A DNA stretch of 5,244 bases. Origin: Planctomycetota bacterium. GTDB taxonomy: Bacteria; Planctomycetota; MHYJ01; JACPRB01. The notes beneath the pieces were generated by a model. It made no database searches and was not told the origin of the DNA. It saw only the letters and a program-made list of their open reading frames with translations. The position numbers and the translations under genes are program-made. The stretch is taken from the NCBI GenBank assembly GCA_023261405.1, contig JAHFOZ010000086.1, forward strand, positions 1-5,244, in the 5' to 3' direction. Positions 1 to 5,244 of this stretch are shown here, in pieces; the first letter of the stretch is position 1; every line of letters begins with the position of its first letter.

Positions 1-166
1 GGTCCACGCTGAGGTTCTTGAGCACCTTTGCGGCCACGCCGCCGCCCTCCTGAATGATGCCCAGGAGGATGTGCTCCGTACCGATGAACTCGCTGTTGAG
101 CCGCTGGGCTTCCTGGCGGGCCAGGCTCATCACCTTCCGTGCCCGCTCGGTGAATTTCTCGAACAT
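1..166 (-). CDS. clpC: ATP-dependent Clp protease ATP-binding subunit ClpC, N-terminal fragment
   Basis: This is the first 55 codons of a ClpC-type Hsp100 protein, cut by the left window edge. ClpC is a cytoplasmic AAA+ unfoldase that feeds substrates to the ClpP protease. Only the start of its N-terminal repeat domain, which recognises substrates and adaptors, is visible. The translation opens MFEKFTERARKVMSLARQEA, followed by QRLNSEFIGTEHILLGIIQE and then GGGVAAKVLKNLSVD. The FTERA, RLN, IGTEHILLG and GVAAKVL elements are the usual ClpC pattern. ClpA and ClpB differ here, so ClpC is favoured. The ATG is chosen because the family normally begins MFxxFTERA. No good Shine-Dalgarno lies just upstream. 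A small GGGGACCCC element sits immediately before the start, and a promoter candidate lies further up. I see no CIRCE-type inverted repeat. The AAA+ modules are outside the window. Confidence 0.93.
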   Translation of the reverse strand, partial: MFEKFTERARKVMSLARQEAQRLNSEFIGTEHILLGIIQEGGGVAAKVLKNLSVD

Positions 167-216
167 GTGGGGGTCCCCGTTCTTCTTGCTTCTGGTCCTG
201 GAAGGCCGACACCCCG

Positions 217-225
217 AGTATATCA
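217..225 (-). promoter_or_regulatory. Candidate extended -10 promoter of clpC
   Basis: Read on the minus strand, the sequence is TGATATACT. The hexamer TATACT (222 down to 217) matches the sigma-70 -10 consensus at five of six positions, and a TG dinucleotide sits where an extended -10 would have it. Transcription would start near 210, giving a leader of about 44 bases before the ATG at 166. I see no good -35 at a spacing of 16 to 18 bases, which is tolerable for an extended -10 promoter. It lies in the 162-base gap between the end of the 530-residue gene and clpC. That gap otherwise holds no gene and no clear terminator. Confidence 0.45.
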
Positions 226-328
226 CGCCCCCGAAAGCGCCGCCACTAATCAGGACGCGGCCGCGGGCGCCCGAATTCCCCGAAAGCCCCGCGCCCCGAG
301 GCCCGACCGGAAGCGGAGCGGAGGAGGG

Positions 329-1921
329 TCAGCGCGCCGCGGGCAGGAGCAGTTCCTCGCGGGCGCCGTCCAGGGCCTTGAGGTCCCCGGCCCTGGGGGG
401 CGTCGCGCGGTCGGAGGAGACGAGCGCCCGGGCCACGGCCAAGCCCTCCCGGTCGGTAAGGATACGGACGCGTTTCTTCCCGGCGGCCGCATACTTGGGG
501 ATCCGGATCTCCGCCCATCCCCAGGAGACGGCCGCGTTCCGGGCATGTTCGGCATGCGTCGCCTTGAGGTCCACCTCCGCGGGGGGACGCACGGGAAGGC
601 CGTAGATGCTCCCCGGCTCGAGACCCACCATGAGCCCCTTCTGCTTCGGGTGCGGGGCCTCGAAGTGCGAGGCCTGCTGGTAGCACAGGGTTCGCTCGAC
701 GCAGCAGGCCCCCAGGAGAGCCCAGGCCCGATACGGCGTGTCCGCCTCGGCGTGGAATTCGATCTCCACGAAGTTCTGCGGGGCTTGGCCGAAGGATGAA
801 TCCGTCGCAGCAATCCAGCAGCGTCCCACGACCGGCCGGTCGGCCGCCGTGAACGAGCCGCCGCCTCGGATGTCGTCGGCCCCGAAGTAGAACTCGCGGC
901 TCTGCCCGACCCGGAGCACGATGCGTCCTTGCGAGCCGCGGACGAGCGCGGTCTCCGCGCAGACGCTGAGCAGCGTGCGGTATCTCTCGGACGAGCGCCC
1001 GCGGGTGCGGGGGGAGCGGAATTCCCGCTCCGCCGCGTAATACAACTCACGGGCGATTGCCTCATCCCTCCCGGCCTGCGGGGCCGGGGCGGGCTTGTAC
1101 GCCCGGTACTTCGGGGGCACCGTGTCGGGCTCCGCCGCCCCCGCCGCGTCCCCGTCGAGCAGCAGGAAGAGGCCCGCCGTGCGCGGTTCGGGCGGCTTCG
1201 GCCGCAGGGCCAGGAGCGAGGCCGCCGATGCCTCCGCGATCTCGACGAACACCGTGTCGGCTGCTCCCTTGACGAGGAGTTCCACGCGCTGGCGGTCTGC
1301 CGCGCAGACGAGGCCTTCCACCGCCTCGTCGCGTCGCGACAGGGAGATCCGCGAGCCGCGGGGCGTCGCGGCGAGCGCCGCGCGCGCCTCCTCGTAGAGC
1401 GCCGCGACCGCGCGGAGGCCCTCAAGGTCGGCCTGCGCCTCCCGGCGGACCGCCTCCTCCTCGAAGGTACGCGCCGCCCTGCCGAGTTCCGTCGCGGCCC
1501 CGTCGTAATCGCGCCCTGTGGCCCGGGCCATCGCGCGCTCCCACGCCTCGTGCCAGGCGCGGGCTTCGAAGGAGGGGGGCGGAGGCGGCGGGGGAACGGG
1601 CTCCGGGGCGGCGGGGAAAGGAGCCGGGGCGGGGGCGGGCTCGGTCGGGACAAGGACGACCGCGGGGCGGGGCGGGAGAGGCGGCTGCGGTGGCGGCGGG
1701 GCGGGGGCCTGCGCCGCGGTGGCAGGCGTCGGTTCGGGAGGCCGCTCGGGGCCGCGGGCGACGAGGAAGCCCACCACGATCCCCGCGGCCAGGATGAGGC
1801 CGGGGCCGAGTCTTATCCAGGGGATGCGGATCGGGGCCGGCGCGGCGGGGGCGTCGGCGGGCTCGAGGATGGATCTCCAGTCGGGGGGTGCATTCTCGTC
1901 GATTGATCGCCAGGGGATCAT
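329..1921 (-). CDS. Membrane-anchored protein with proline-rich linker and large extracytoplasmic C-terminal region (planctomycete-like, function unknown)
   Basis: This is a 530-residue protein of unknown function. Residues 1-38 are a short, probably cytoplasmic tail. Residues 39-55 (PGLILAAGIVVGFLVA) form one membrane segment. Residues 58-116 are a proline/alanine-rich linker. Residues 118-185 are predicted helical, with a TPR-like look (GRDYDGAATELGRAARTFEE). Residues 187-240 look beta-rich and begin PRGSRISLS. A short segment (LFLLLDGDAAGAA, 251-263) follows. The C-terminal region (about 286-510) is rich in aromatics and contains EFYFGADDI, NFVEIEFHAEADTPYRAWAL, CCVERTLCYQQ, SWGWAEIRIPKYA and VSSDRATPP. 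It suggests a beta-sandwich, perhaps ligand- or carbohydrate-binding, and resembles an uncharacterised module I recall from planctomycete proteins. Both the resemblance and the fold are inference. No catalytic motif is evident. The ATG lies 4 bases past the stop of the upstream toroid gene, which implies co-transcription and probably translational coupling, since its own ribosome site is weak. Confidence 0.82.
   Translation of the reverse strand: MIPWRSIDENAPPDWRSILEPADAPAAPAPIRIPWIRLGPGLILAAGIVVGFLVARGPERPPEPTPATAAQAPAPPPPQPPLPPRPAVVLVPTEPAPAPAPFPAAPEPVPPPPPPPSFEARAWHEAWERAMARATGRDYDGAATELGRAARTFEEEAVRREAQADLEGLRAVAALYEEARAALAATPRGSRISLSRRDEAVEGLVCAADRQRVELLVKGAADTVFVEIAEASAASLLALRPKPPEPRTAGLFLLLDGDAAGAAEPDTVPPKYRAYKPAPAPQAGRDEAIARELYYAAEREFRSPRTRGRSSERYRTLLSVCAETALVRGSQGRIVLRVGQSREFYFGADDIRGGGSFTAADRPVVGRCWIAATDSSFGQAPQNFVEIEFHAEADTPYRAWALLGACCVERTLCYQQASHFEAPHPKQKGLMVGLEPGSIYGLPVRPPAEVDLKATHAEHARNAAVSWGWAEIRIPKYAAAGKKRVRILTDREGLAVARALVSSDRATPPRAGDLKALDGAREELLLPAAR
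1571..1750 (-). repeat. Low-complexity proline-rich linker coding stretch with G-runs on the opposite strand
   Basis: This stretch encodes residues 58-117 of the 530-residue protein, almost entirely proline and alanine with scattered Glu, Val and Thr (for example APAPPPPQPPLPP and EPVPPPPPPP). The codons CCC, CCG and GCC give long G-runs on the plus strand. The linker probably acts as an extended spacer lifting the C-terminal region away from the membrane. Its DNA is the most repetitive part of the window. Confidence 0.75.
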
Positions 1922-1925
1922 CGGC

Positions 1926-3056
1926 TCATCTCGCCCGCGCGTCCGAAGTGCTCACGAGCGCGCGGGTGGCCTTCTTGAGGAAGAGGATCGCGAACGAGGT
2001 GTTCACGGGGCTGCCCCAGGAACCGTCCGGGGCCTGCGCCTGGAGGAGGGTGGCGGCGCCCTCGGCATACCAGTCATTTTTTCCGAACTTGGTCGTGCCG
2101 TAGAGCATCCCGGCGCGCTCCAGGCCGTAGAGGTAGTAGTAGTCCACCCCCTTGCCGCGCCCGGGGTTCTCCGTCACCGAGAAGTGGTCCGCGAGCCAGC
2201 GCACGCCGGCGTTCAAGGAAGCATCCTGCCTCCAGTCCTTACCTTCGATGTGCATGAGGATCGCGAGCGCGCCCACCGCGCCGGCGCTCATCGAGCCGTA
2301 GGCGCTGCCGCTCCGGCCCATGTATCCCCACCCGCGCGACGCGGGCCCCGTGGGCGAGCCCGGTTCCTGGATCTGGCACTCGCGCCACCACTTCGACGCC
2401 TTCTCCACCGTTTCCTTGGGGATCAGGATTCCCGCGTCGTGGCAGGCCCGCAGGCCGAGCGCGGCGTACTGGGAGTTCGAATTGTCGCCCGCAGCTAAAG
2501 TGTCCGTGCGGGTCCGCTTGACCGTGATCTTCCTTCGCACGGTCGGCTTGCCCCCCGAGTCGGGGTCCTGGAAGACCACCACCTTGTCGTAGTCCACCGG
2601 CCTGGCCGCGGGGTCCTCCACGGTGGGCGTGTCCCCGTCCCCGGCGGGGATGGGGATCTTCTCGTGGGCATAGCTCCACTGTCCGTTCGAGCTCTGGGTG
2701 TCCACCAGGAACTGGGCGCACTGCCGGATGCGATCCTGGTACTTCACGCGCTCCACTTCCTCGAGCACCATGGCCTGGAGCGCGACGCGGTACGTGGCCT
2801 GGAGCGGGCGGACCAGCATCGACTTGAGCAGGGCGTTGAACTCGGGGTCGTTCTCGCGCACGCCGGCATGGGCCATGGCGAGGAGCGCGAGCTCGGGCGC
2901 CTGGTGCGCATTGAGGGTGTTCTCGCCCGCTGCCTTGATCGTGCCCAGTCCCTTGCGGACCGCGGCGTCCACCCGGGCGGGGTCGGGGGCCTGGGCTTGG
3001 GGAGCGGCCGCCAGGGCGACGAGCAGCAGCCACGGCGCGGCCGATCGGGCGATCAT
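1926..3056 (-). CDS. Exported prenyltransferase/squalene-oxidase-repeat (alpha/alpha-toroid) protein, probably non-catalytic as a cyclase
   Basis: This 376-residue protein has a Sec signal peptide (MIARSAAPWLLLVALAAA, likely cleaved after AQA at residue 23). The mature protein looks like an alpha/alpha toroid of the terpenoid cyclase/protein prenyltransferase class. QW-like repeats are AQFLVDTQSSNGQWSY (114-129) and LLQAQAPDGSWGSP (337-350). Other family-like elements are DNSNSQYAALGLRACHDAG (191-209), GWGYMG (242-247), YGSMSAGAVGALAI (253-266), YYYLYGLERAGMLYG (306-320) and NTSFAILFLKKA (352-363). No DxDD acid motif of squalene-hopene cyclases is present, so terpene cyclisation is unlikely. 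Planctomycetes carry many such exported proteins of unknown role, and this one matches that type from memory. Residues 131-190 form a charged, non-helical insertion. The ATG is supported by a GGAGG site and the signal peptide. The frame stays open far upstream, antisense to the neighbouring plus-strand gene, but that extension is not coding. It is the first gene of a pair with the 530-residue anchor protein. Confidence 0.88.
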   Translation of the reverse strand: MIARSAAPWLLLVALAAAPQAQAPDPARVDAAVRKGLGTIKAAGENTLNAHQAPELALLAMAHAGVRENDPEFNALLKSMLVRPLQATYRVALQAMVLEEVERVKYQDRIRQCAQFLVDTQSSNGQWSYAHEKIPIPAGDGDTPTVEDPAARPVDYDKVVVFQDPDSGGKPTVRRKITVKRTRTDTLAAGDNSNSQYAALGLRACHDAGILIPKETVEKASKWWRECQIQEPGSPTGPASRGWGYMGRSGSAYGSMSAGAVGALAILMHIEGKDWRQDASLNAGVRWLADHFSVTENPGRGKGVDYYYLYGLERAGMLYGTTKFGKNDWYAEGAATLLQAQAPDGSWGSPVNTSFAILFLKKATRALVSTSDARAR

Positions 3057-3060
3057 GGAG

Positions 3061-3065
3061 CCTCC
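3061..3065 (-). promoter_or_regulatory. Shine-Dalgarno site GGAGG fixing the start of the toroid gene
   Basis: On the minus strand GGAGG lies 4 bases before the ATG at 3056. It is the clearest ribosome binding site in the window. It decides the start in a reading frame that stays open for another kilobase upstream, and the chosen start exposes a clean signal peptide. Confidence 0.75.
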
Positions 3066-3071
3066 GCGTGG

Positions 3072-3077
3072 ATTATA
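3072..3077 (-). promoter_or_regulatory. Candidate -10 box (TATAAT) of the toroid/anchor operon
   Basis: On the minus strand this is an exact TATAAT hexamer, which stands out in sequence this GC-rich. With normal -10 geometry transcription would begin near 3065, on the first base of the GGAGG site. The leader would then be only about 9 bases. The expected -35 position reads GGGGCG-like and gives no support. The box may be real with an unusually short leader, or a chance match. Confidence 0.4.
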
Positions 3078-3161
3078 GGCCCTGCGCCGCCGCCCGCCCC
3101 CATGATTTCTTGGACGCGCGCCGGGAGGGTCGTGCGGCGGGAAATCGCACTGCGGCGGTGG

Positions 3162-3167
3162 TAGACT
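3162..3167 (+). promoter_or_regulatory. Candidate -10 box (TAGACT) for a leaderless transcript
   Basis: TAGACT fits the TANNNT pattern and matches four of six bases of the -10 consensus. With standard geometry position +1 falls on 3174, exactly the GTG start of the plus-strand gene. That gene lacks a ribosome binding site at a usable distance (a weak GGTGG at 3157-3161 is 12 bases away). This arrangement is typical of leaderless genes in GC-rich bacteria. The first three bases of the box are also the in-frame TAG that bounds the gene upstream. No -35 match is visible. Confidence 0.35.
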
Positions 3168-3173
3168 GGTCGG

Positions 3174-4148
3174 GTGGCCCAGGAACTCCCCAACCCGTTT
3201 CGCGCCCCTCCCGGGCCCTCGCGACGGGCCCCCGCGCCCCCCGGCCCGCGAGAGTGGGGCCGGCTCTACATCCTGGCGCTCGCGTTCCTCCTGGTCATGG
3301 CCGCCGTCATCGGCTTCCGGCGCCTGGGGTCGGGTCCGCCTCCGCCCCCTCCGCCGGAAGTGACGCTCAGCCTCGGGGCGCAGGAGACGAGTCCGCCTGC
3401 CGGACCGGCCACGCCCTTCCGCGAGATGGCCGCGCCCTTTCGCGACGGGATGGAAACTCTCGACCGCGAGGCCCCGGAGTTCCGGTCGGTGGTGGAGCGC
3501 CTCCGGGACTCCGCGACGGCCGGCGCGGTCTCCCGCGCGGTGGATCCGGCGCTGACCGCGGACGGCGCGTATCGCGATGCCGCGCGACTTCGAGGTGCGG
3601 CACTCAGGACCCGGGGGCGGCTCCTCATGCTCGCCCCGGAGCCCGTGAAGGGCCTGGGCGAGGTGCCCTTCGGCGTGCTTCAGGAAGATCGGTCGGGGCG
3701 CACGGTGACCTTCTACCTGCCGGCCGCGCCTCTCGATGCGGGGGGCCGGCCTCTCGCCTTCCGGAAGGTCCGCGAGGAGGGGCAGGAGTTCATTGCCGAC
3801 TGGGTGGAGATTGAGGGGGTCTTTCTCCGGCAGTACGACTATCCCTCGCGGCATCAGGACCGGGCCGGCGAGACGGTTTGGGCGCGGACGCCGCTGCTCT
3901 TCGCGGTGACCCTGCGCAAGGCCGCCGCGCCGGAGCGGGTGGATCAGCGGGGCGCGATGGCGACGGCGGCGGGTGTGGCCCTGGCGGCCCTCCTGGCGAT
4001 CGGCATCCTGGCCTGGGTGCTCTCGCGGCGGGAGGGCGGCGGCTCCCTCCGGATGAGGATGTTCATGATGAAGAAGCAGGCCTTCCCGGCGCCCGACCCG
4101 GGACGCGAGATCCTGGGCGACGAGATCCCGCGCCCCCCGGCCCGGTGA
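3174..4148 (+). CDS. Two-membrane-segment protein with central beta-rich extracytoplasmic domain (planctomycete-like, function unknown)
   Basis: This is a 324-residue protein of unknown function. Residues 1-30 are a proline- and arginine-rich tail. Residues 31-48 (LYILALAFLLVMAAVIGF) form the first membrane segment. Residues 54-80 are proline-rich. Residues 81-140 are probably helical. Residues 141-249 look like a small beta-barrel or OB-like domain, with elements RTRGRLLML, RTVTFYLPAA, WVEIEGVFLRQYDY and ARTPLLFAVTLRKA. Residues 261-283 form the second membrane segment, followed by a basic, Met-rich tail (SLRMRMFMMKKQAF). Charge distribution favours both ends in the cytoplasm and the central domain outside. 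The order (membrane helix, G-x-x-x-x-x-RGR strand, G-x-F-x-[KR]-x-Y, TPLL, second helix) recalls an uncharacterised planctomycete family. That is recollection, and the OB-like fold is inference. The GTG at 3174 is the first usable start, because an in-frame TAG lies at 3162-3164. The gene diverges from the toroid operon and converges on the secretin gene. Confidence 0.8.
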   Translation: MAQELPNPFRAPPGPSRRAPAPPGPREWGRLYILALAFLLVMAAVIGFRRLGSGPPPPPPPEVTLSLGAQETSPPAGPATPFREMAAPFRDGMETLDREAPEFRSVVERLRDSATAGAVSRAVDPALTADGAYRDAARLRGAALRTRGRLLMLAPEPVKGLGEVPFGVLQEDRSGRTVTFYLPAAPLDAGGRPLAFRKVREEGQEFIADWVEIEGVFLRQYDYPSRHQDRAGETVWARTPLLFAVTLRKAAAPERVDQRGAMATAAGVALAALLAIGILAWVLSRREGGGSLRMRMFMMKKQAFPAPDPGREILGDEIPRPPAR

Positions 4149-4197
4149 GCCTGGGAACCGAGACACACAACTTTACCGCAGCTCTGCGATGAGGGTT

Positions 4198-5244
4198 CTA
4201 CTTGTCCGGCAGGATCAGCCCGCGCGGCAGGTCTTCGCGTGACTTGATGATCGTGGGCTTGATGAAAAAGAGGATCTCCCGGATCACCTCGCTGTCCTCG
4301 TACTTCCCGAAGAGATAGCCCAGGAGCGGGATTTCGGAGAGGAAGGGGATCCCGCGGCGGATGGTCGTCTTGTCGCGGTTGAAGAGGCCGCCGATCACGA
4401 CCTCCTCGCCGTCGCGGACCAGGAGTTCGGTGGAGACGCTCCGGACCGTGAACTGCGGGGCGATGGTGCCGGGAATGATCTGGACGAAGCCGAAGGTGGT
4501 GGTCACCTCGGGCTTGATCTTCAGGGAGACCTGGCCGGGGGCGGCGATGCGGGGCATGACTTCGAGACTGACGCCTGCCTTCTTGTAGATGAAATTCGTG
4601 ATCGCCCCGCCCACGGGCTGGGTGGTGACCGAGGCCGGGTAGGGGATCTCCTCGCCCGCGAAGATGGTGGCCGTGTCATCGGTCCGGACGAGGATCCTCG
4701 GCTGGGACAGGATGTGGGCGCGGCCGCGCTCCACGAACATCTGGACGAGGCCGCCGAAGGTCCCCTGGTGGGCGGTGGCGTCGGCGAACCGGAACGTCGA
4801 GCCCTGGAAGGGTGTGGCGCCGAGGGCGGCGGTGGGGTTGAACCGGGTGCGGACCTCCCGGAGGAACGATCCGTTGTCGGCGGCCTGCGACCAGATCAGC
4901 GCGGTGCCGGCGAGGTCGCCCTCCACGCCGATCTGGAGGTCGTTGTCCCAGCGCAGTTCGACCACCTTGGCCTCGATCATGACGGGGCGGTCGGGTGTGT
5001 GGATGTGCTGGAGCATCTTCTCCACGTGCCCGATGTTCTCCTTCGTGTCCGTGAGGGCCAGGACGCGGAGGCGGTTGGAGAACTCGATGCGGCCCTTCCC
5101 GGGGGTGACGTGGGGCTGGAGCATCTTCTGGAACTCCTCGATCCCCAGGAGCTGGTGGGAGGCCACGGTCCCGCCCGCCGGAGAGGGCGTGTGGCTGAGC
5201 TTGTAGATGACGGTGACGAGCCCGTCCTTCTCCTCCCGGCTCTC
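4198..5244 (-). CDS. Secretin (type II secretion GspD / type IV pilus PilQ superfamily), C-terminal part
   Basis: These are the last 348 codons of a secretin. The frame is open to the right edge, so the true start lies outside the window, and the in-frame GTG at 5166 is internal. Secretins form multimeric outer-membrane channels for type II secretion, type IV pili and related machines. Numbering from the window edge, residues 7-85 look like the last periplasmic N-domain (VTVIYKLSH, GRIEFSNRLRVLALTDT, KENIGHVEKMLQHI). It leads into PVMIEAKVVELRWDNDLQIG, the usual start of the secretin domain. The core follows: QPRILVRTDDTATIFAGEEIPY (in two overlapping parts, 181-202), YKKAGVSLEVMPRI (220-233), VRDGEEVVIGGL (276-287) and the signature GIPFLSEIPLLGYLF (298-312). 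The protein ends soon after at LPDK, without a long C-terminal S-domain. GspD and PilQ cannot be told apart from this part. A 49-base gap separates its stop from the converging plus-strand gene. Confidence 0.95.
   Translation of the reverse strand, partial: ESREEKDGLVTVIYKLSHTPSPAGGTVASHQLLGIEEFQKMLQPHVTPGKGRIEFSNRLRVLALTDTKENIGHVEKMLQHIHTPDRPVMIEAKVVELRWDNDLQIGVEGDLAGTALIWSQAADNGSFLREVRTRFNPTAALGATPFQGSTFRFADATAHQGTFGGLVQMFVERGRAHILSQPRILVRTDDTATIFAGEEIPYPASVTTQPVGGAITNFIYKKAGVSLEVMPRIAAPGQVSLKIKPEVTTTFGFVQIIPGTIAPQFTVRSVSTELLVRDGEEVVIGGLFNRDKTTIRRGIPFLSEIPLLGYLFGKYEDSEVIREILFFIKPTIIKSREDLPRGLILPDK

Noticed and set aside
257..278. Palindromes GCGGCCGC, CGGGCGCCCG and GAATTC close together downstream of the 530-residue gene.
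   Set aside because: They are perfect palindromes without a loop or a T-run, so they do not form a terminator. Restriction-site-like strings are expected by chance in GC-rich DNA, and nothing suggests cloning vector sequence.
54..799. Two overlapping plus-strand open frames across the clpC start and the end of the 530-residue gene.
   Set aside because: They run antisense to a confidently identified clpC N-terminus and have low-complexity composition, no ribosome site and no recognisable motif.
250..1906. Long open frames overlapping the 530-residue gene on both strands, including one of 467 codons on the minus strand and one of 325 codons on the plus strand.
   Set aside because: Their products are dominated by Arg, Gly, Pro, Ser and Ala with no domains, as expected for shadow frames. 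The 530-residue frame has a membrane segment, ordered domains and a coupled start.
3057..4166. The reading frame of the toroid gene stays open for about 1.1 kb upstream, antisense to the 324-residue gene, allowing a 746-residue fusion.
   Set aside because: The upstream part is arginine/glycine/proline-rich with no family resemblance. A GGAGG site and a clean signal peptide mark the real start at 3056. Such open antisense frames are normal at this GC content.
4175..4190. Small hairpin in the convergent gap, CGCAG/CTGCG, about 6 pairs on the minus-strand RNA if a G-U pair is allowed, as a possible terminator for the secretin gene.
   Set aside because: The stem is short with a 4-base loop at most, and the following bases (AAAGTTGTG) are not a U-tract. 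It is too weak to call as a terminator on either strand.
4198..5166. Treating GTG at 5166 as the start of the secretin gene.
   Set aside because: The frame continues without a stop to the window edge, and the upstream codons (VTVIYKLSH) fit the periplasmic N-domain of secretins, so the gene is cut by the window.

Overview
The window is a GC-rich bacterial segment (roughly 70% GC by eye) holding five protein-coding genes, two of them cut by the window edges. No RNA gene, CRISPR array, insertion sequence or other mobile element is visible. Three of the genes resemble secreted or membrane protein families that I associate with Planctomycetota: a signal-peptide toroid protein of the prenyltransferase/squalene-oxidase-repeat type, a membrane-anchored proline-linker protein, and a two-membrane-segment protein with a small extracytoplasmic domain. 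A planctomycete or close relative is therefore my best guess. This rests on recalled family resemblance, not on a search.

Layout, left to right. At 1-166 (minus) is the N-terminus of a ClpC-type AAA+ chaperone, running off the left edge. An extended -10 promoter candidate lies about 50 bases upstream of its ATG. At 329-1921 (minus) is a 530-residue protein with a short N-terminal tail, one membrane segment, a long proline-rich linker and a large extracytoplasmic C-terminal region. At 1926-3056 (minus) is a 376-residue exported alpha/alpha-toroid protein. Its stop lies 4 bases before the start of the 530-residue gene, so the two form a tight operon. At 3057-3173 is a divergent intergenic promoter region. 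At 3174-4148 (plus) is a 324-residue protein with two membrane segments and a central beta-rich extracytoplasmic domain. After a 49-base convergent gap, 4198-5244 (minus) carries the C-terminal 348 residues of a secretin (outer-membrane channel of type II secretion or type IV pilus systems), running off the right edge.

How the genes fit together: four of the five products act in or across the cell envelope. The toroid/anchor pair is the clearest functional unit, because the genes nearly abut and both products are predicted to sit outside the cytoplasmic membrane. The 324-residue gene diverges from that pair and might share regulation with it. The secretin converges on it and need not be related. 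ClpC is a cytoplasmic proteostasis gene with its own promoter candidate. Nothing here proves a new system. The best leads are the uncharacterised extracytoplasmic pair and the unusually short leaders predicted at the divergent promoter.
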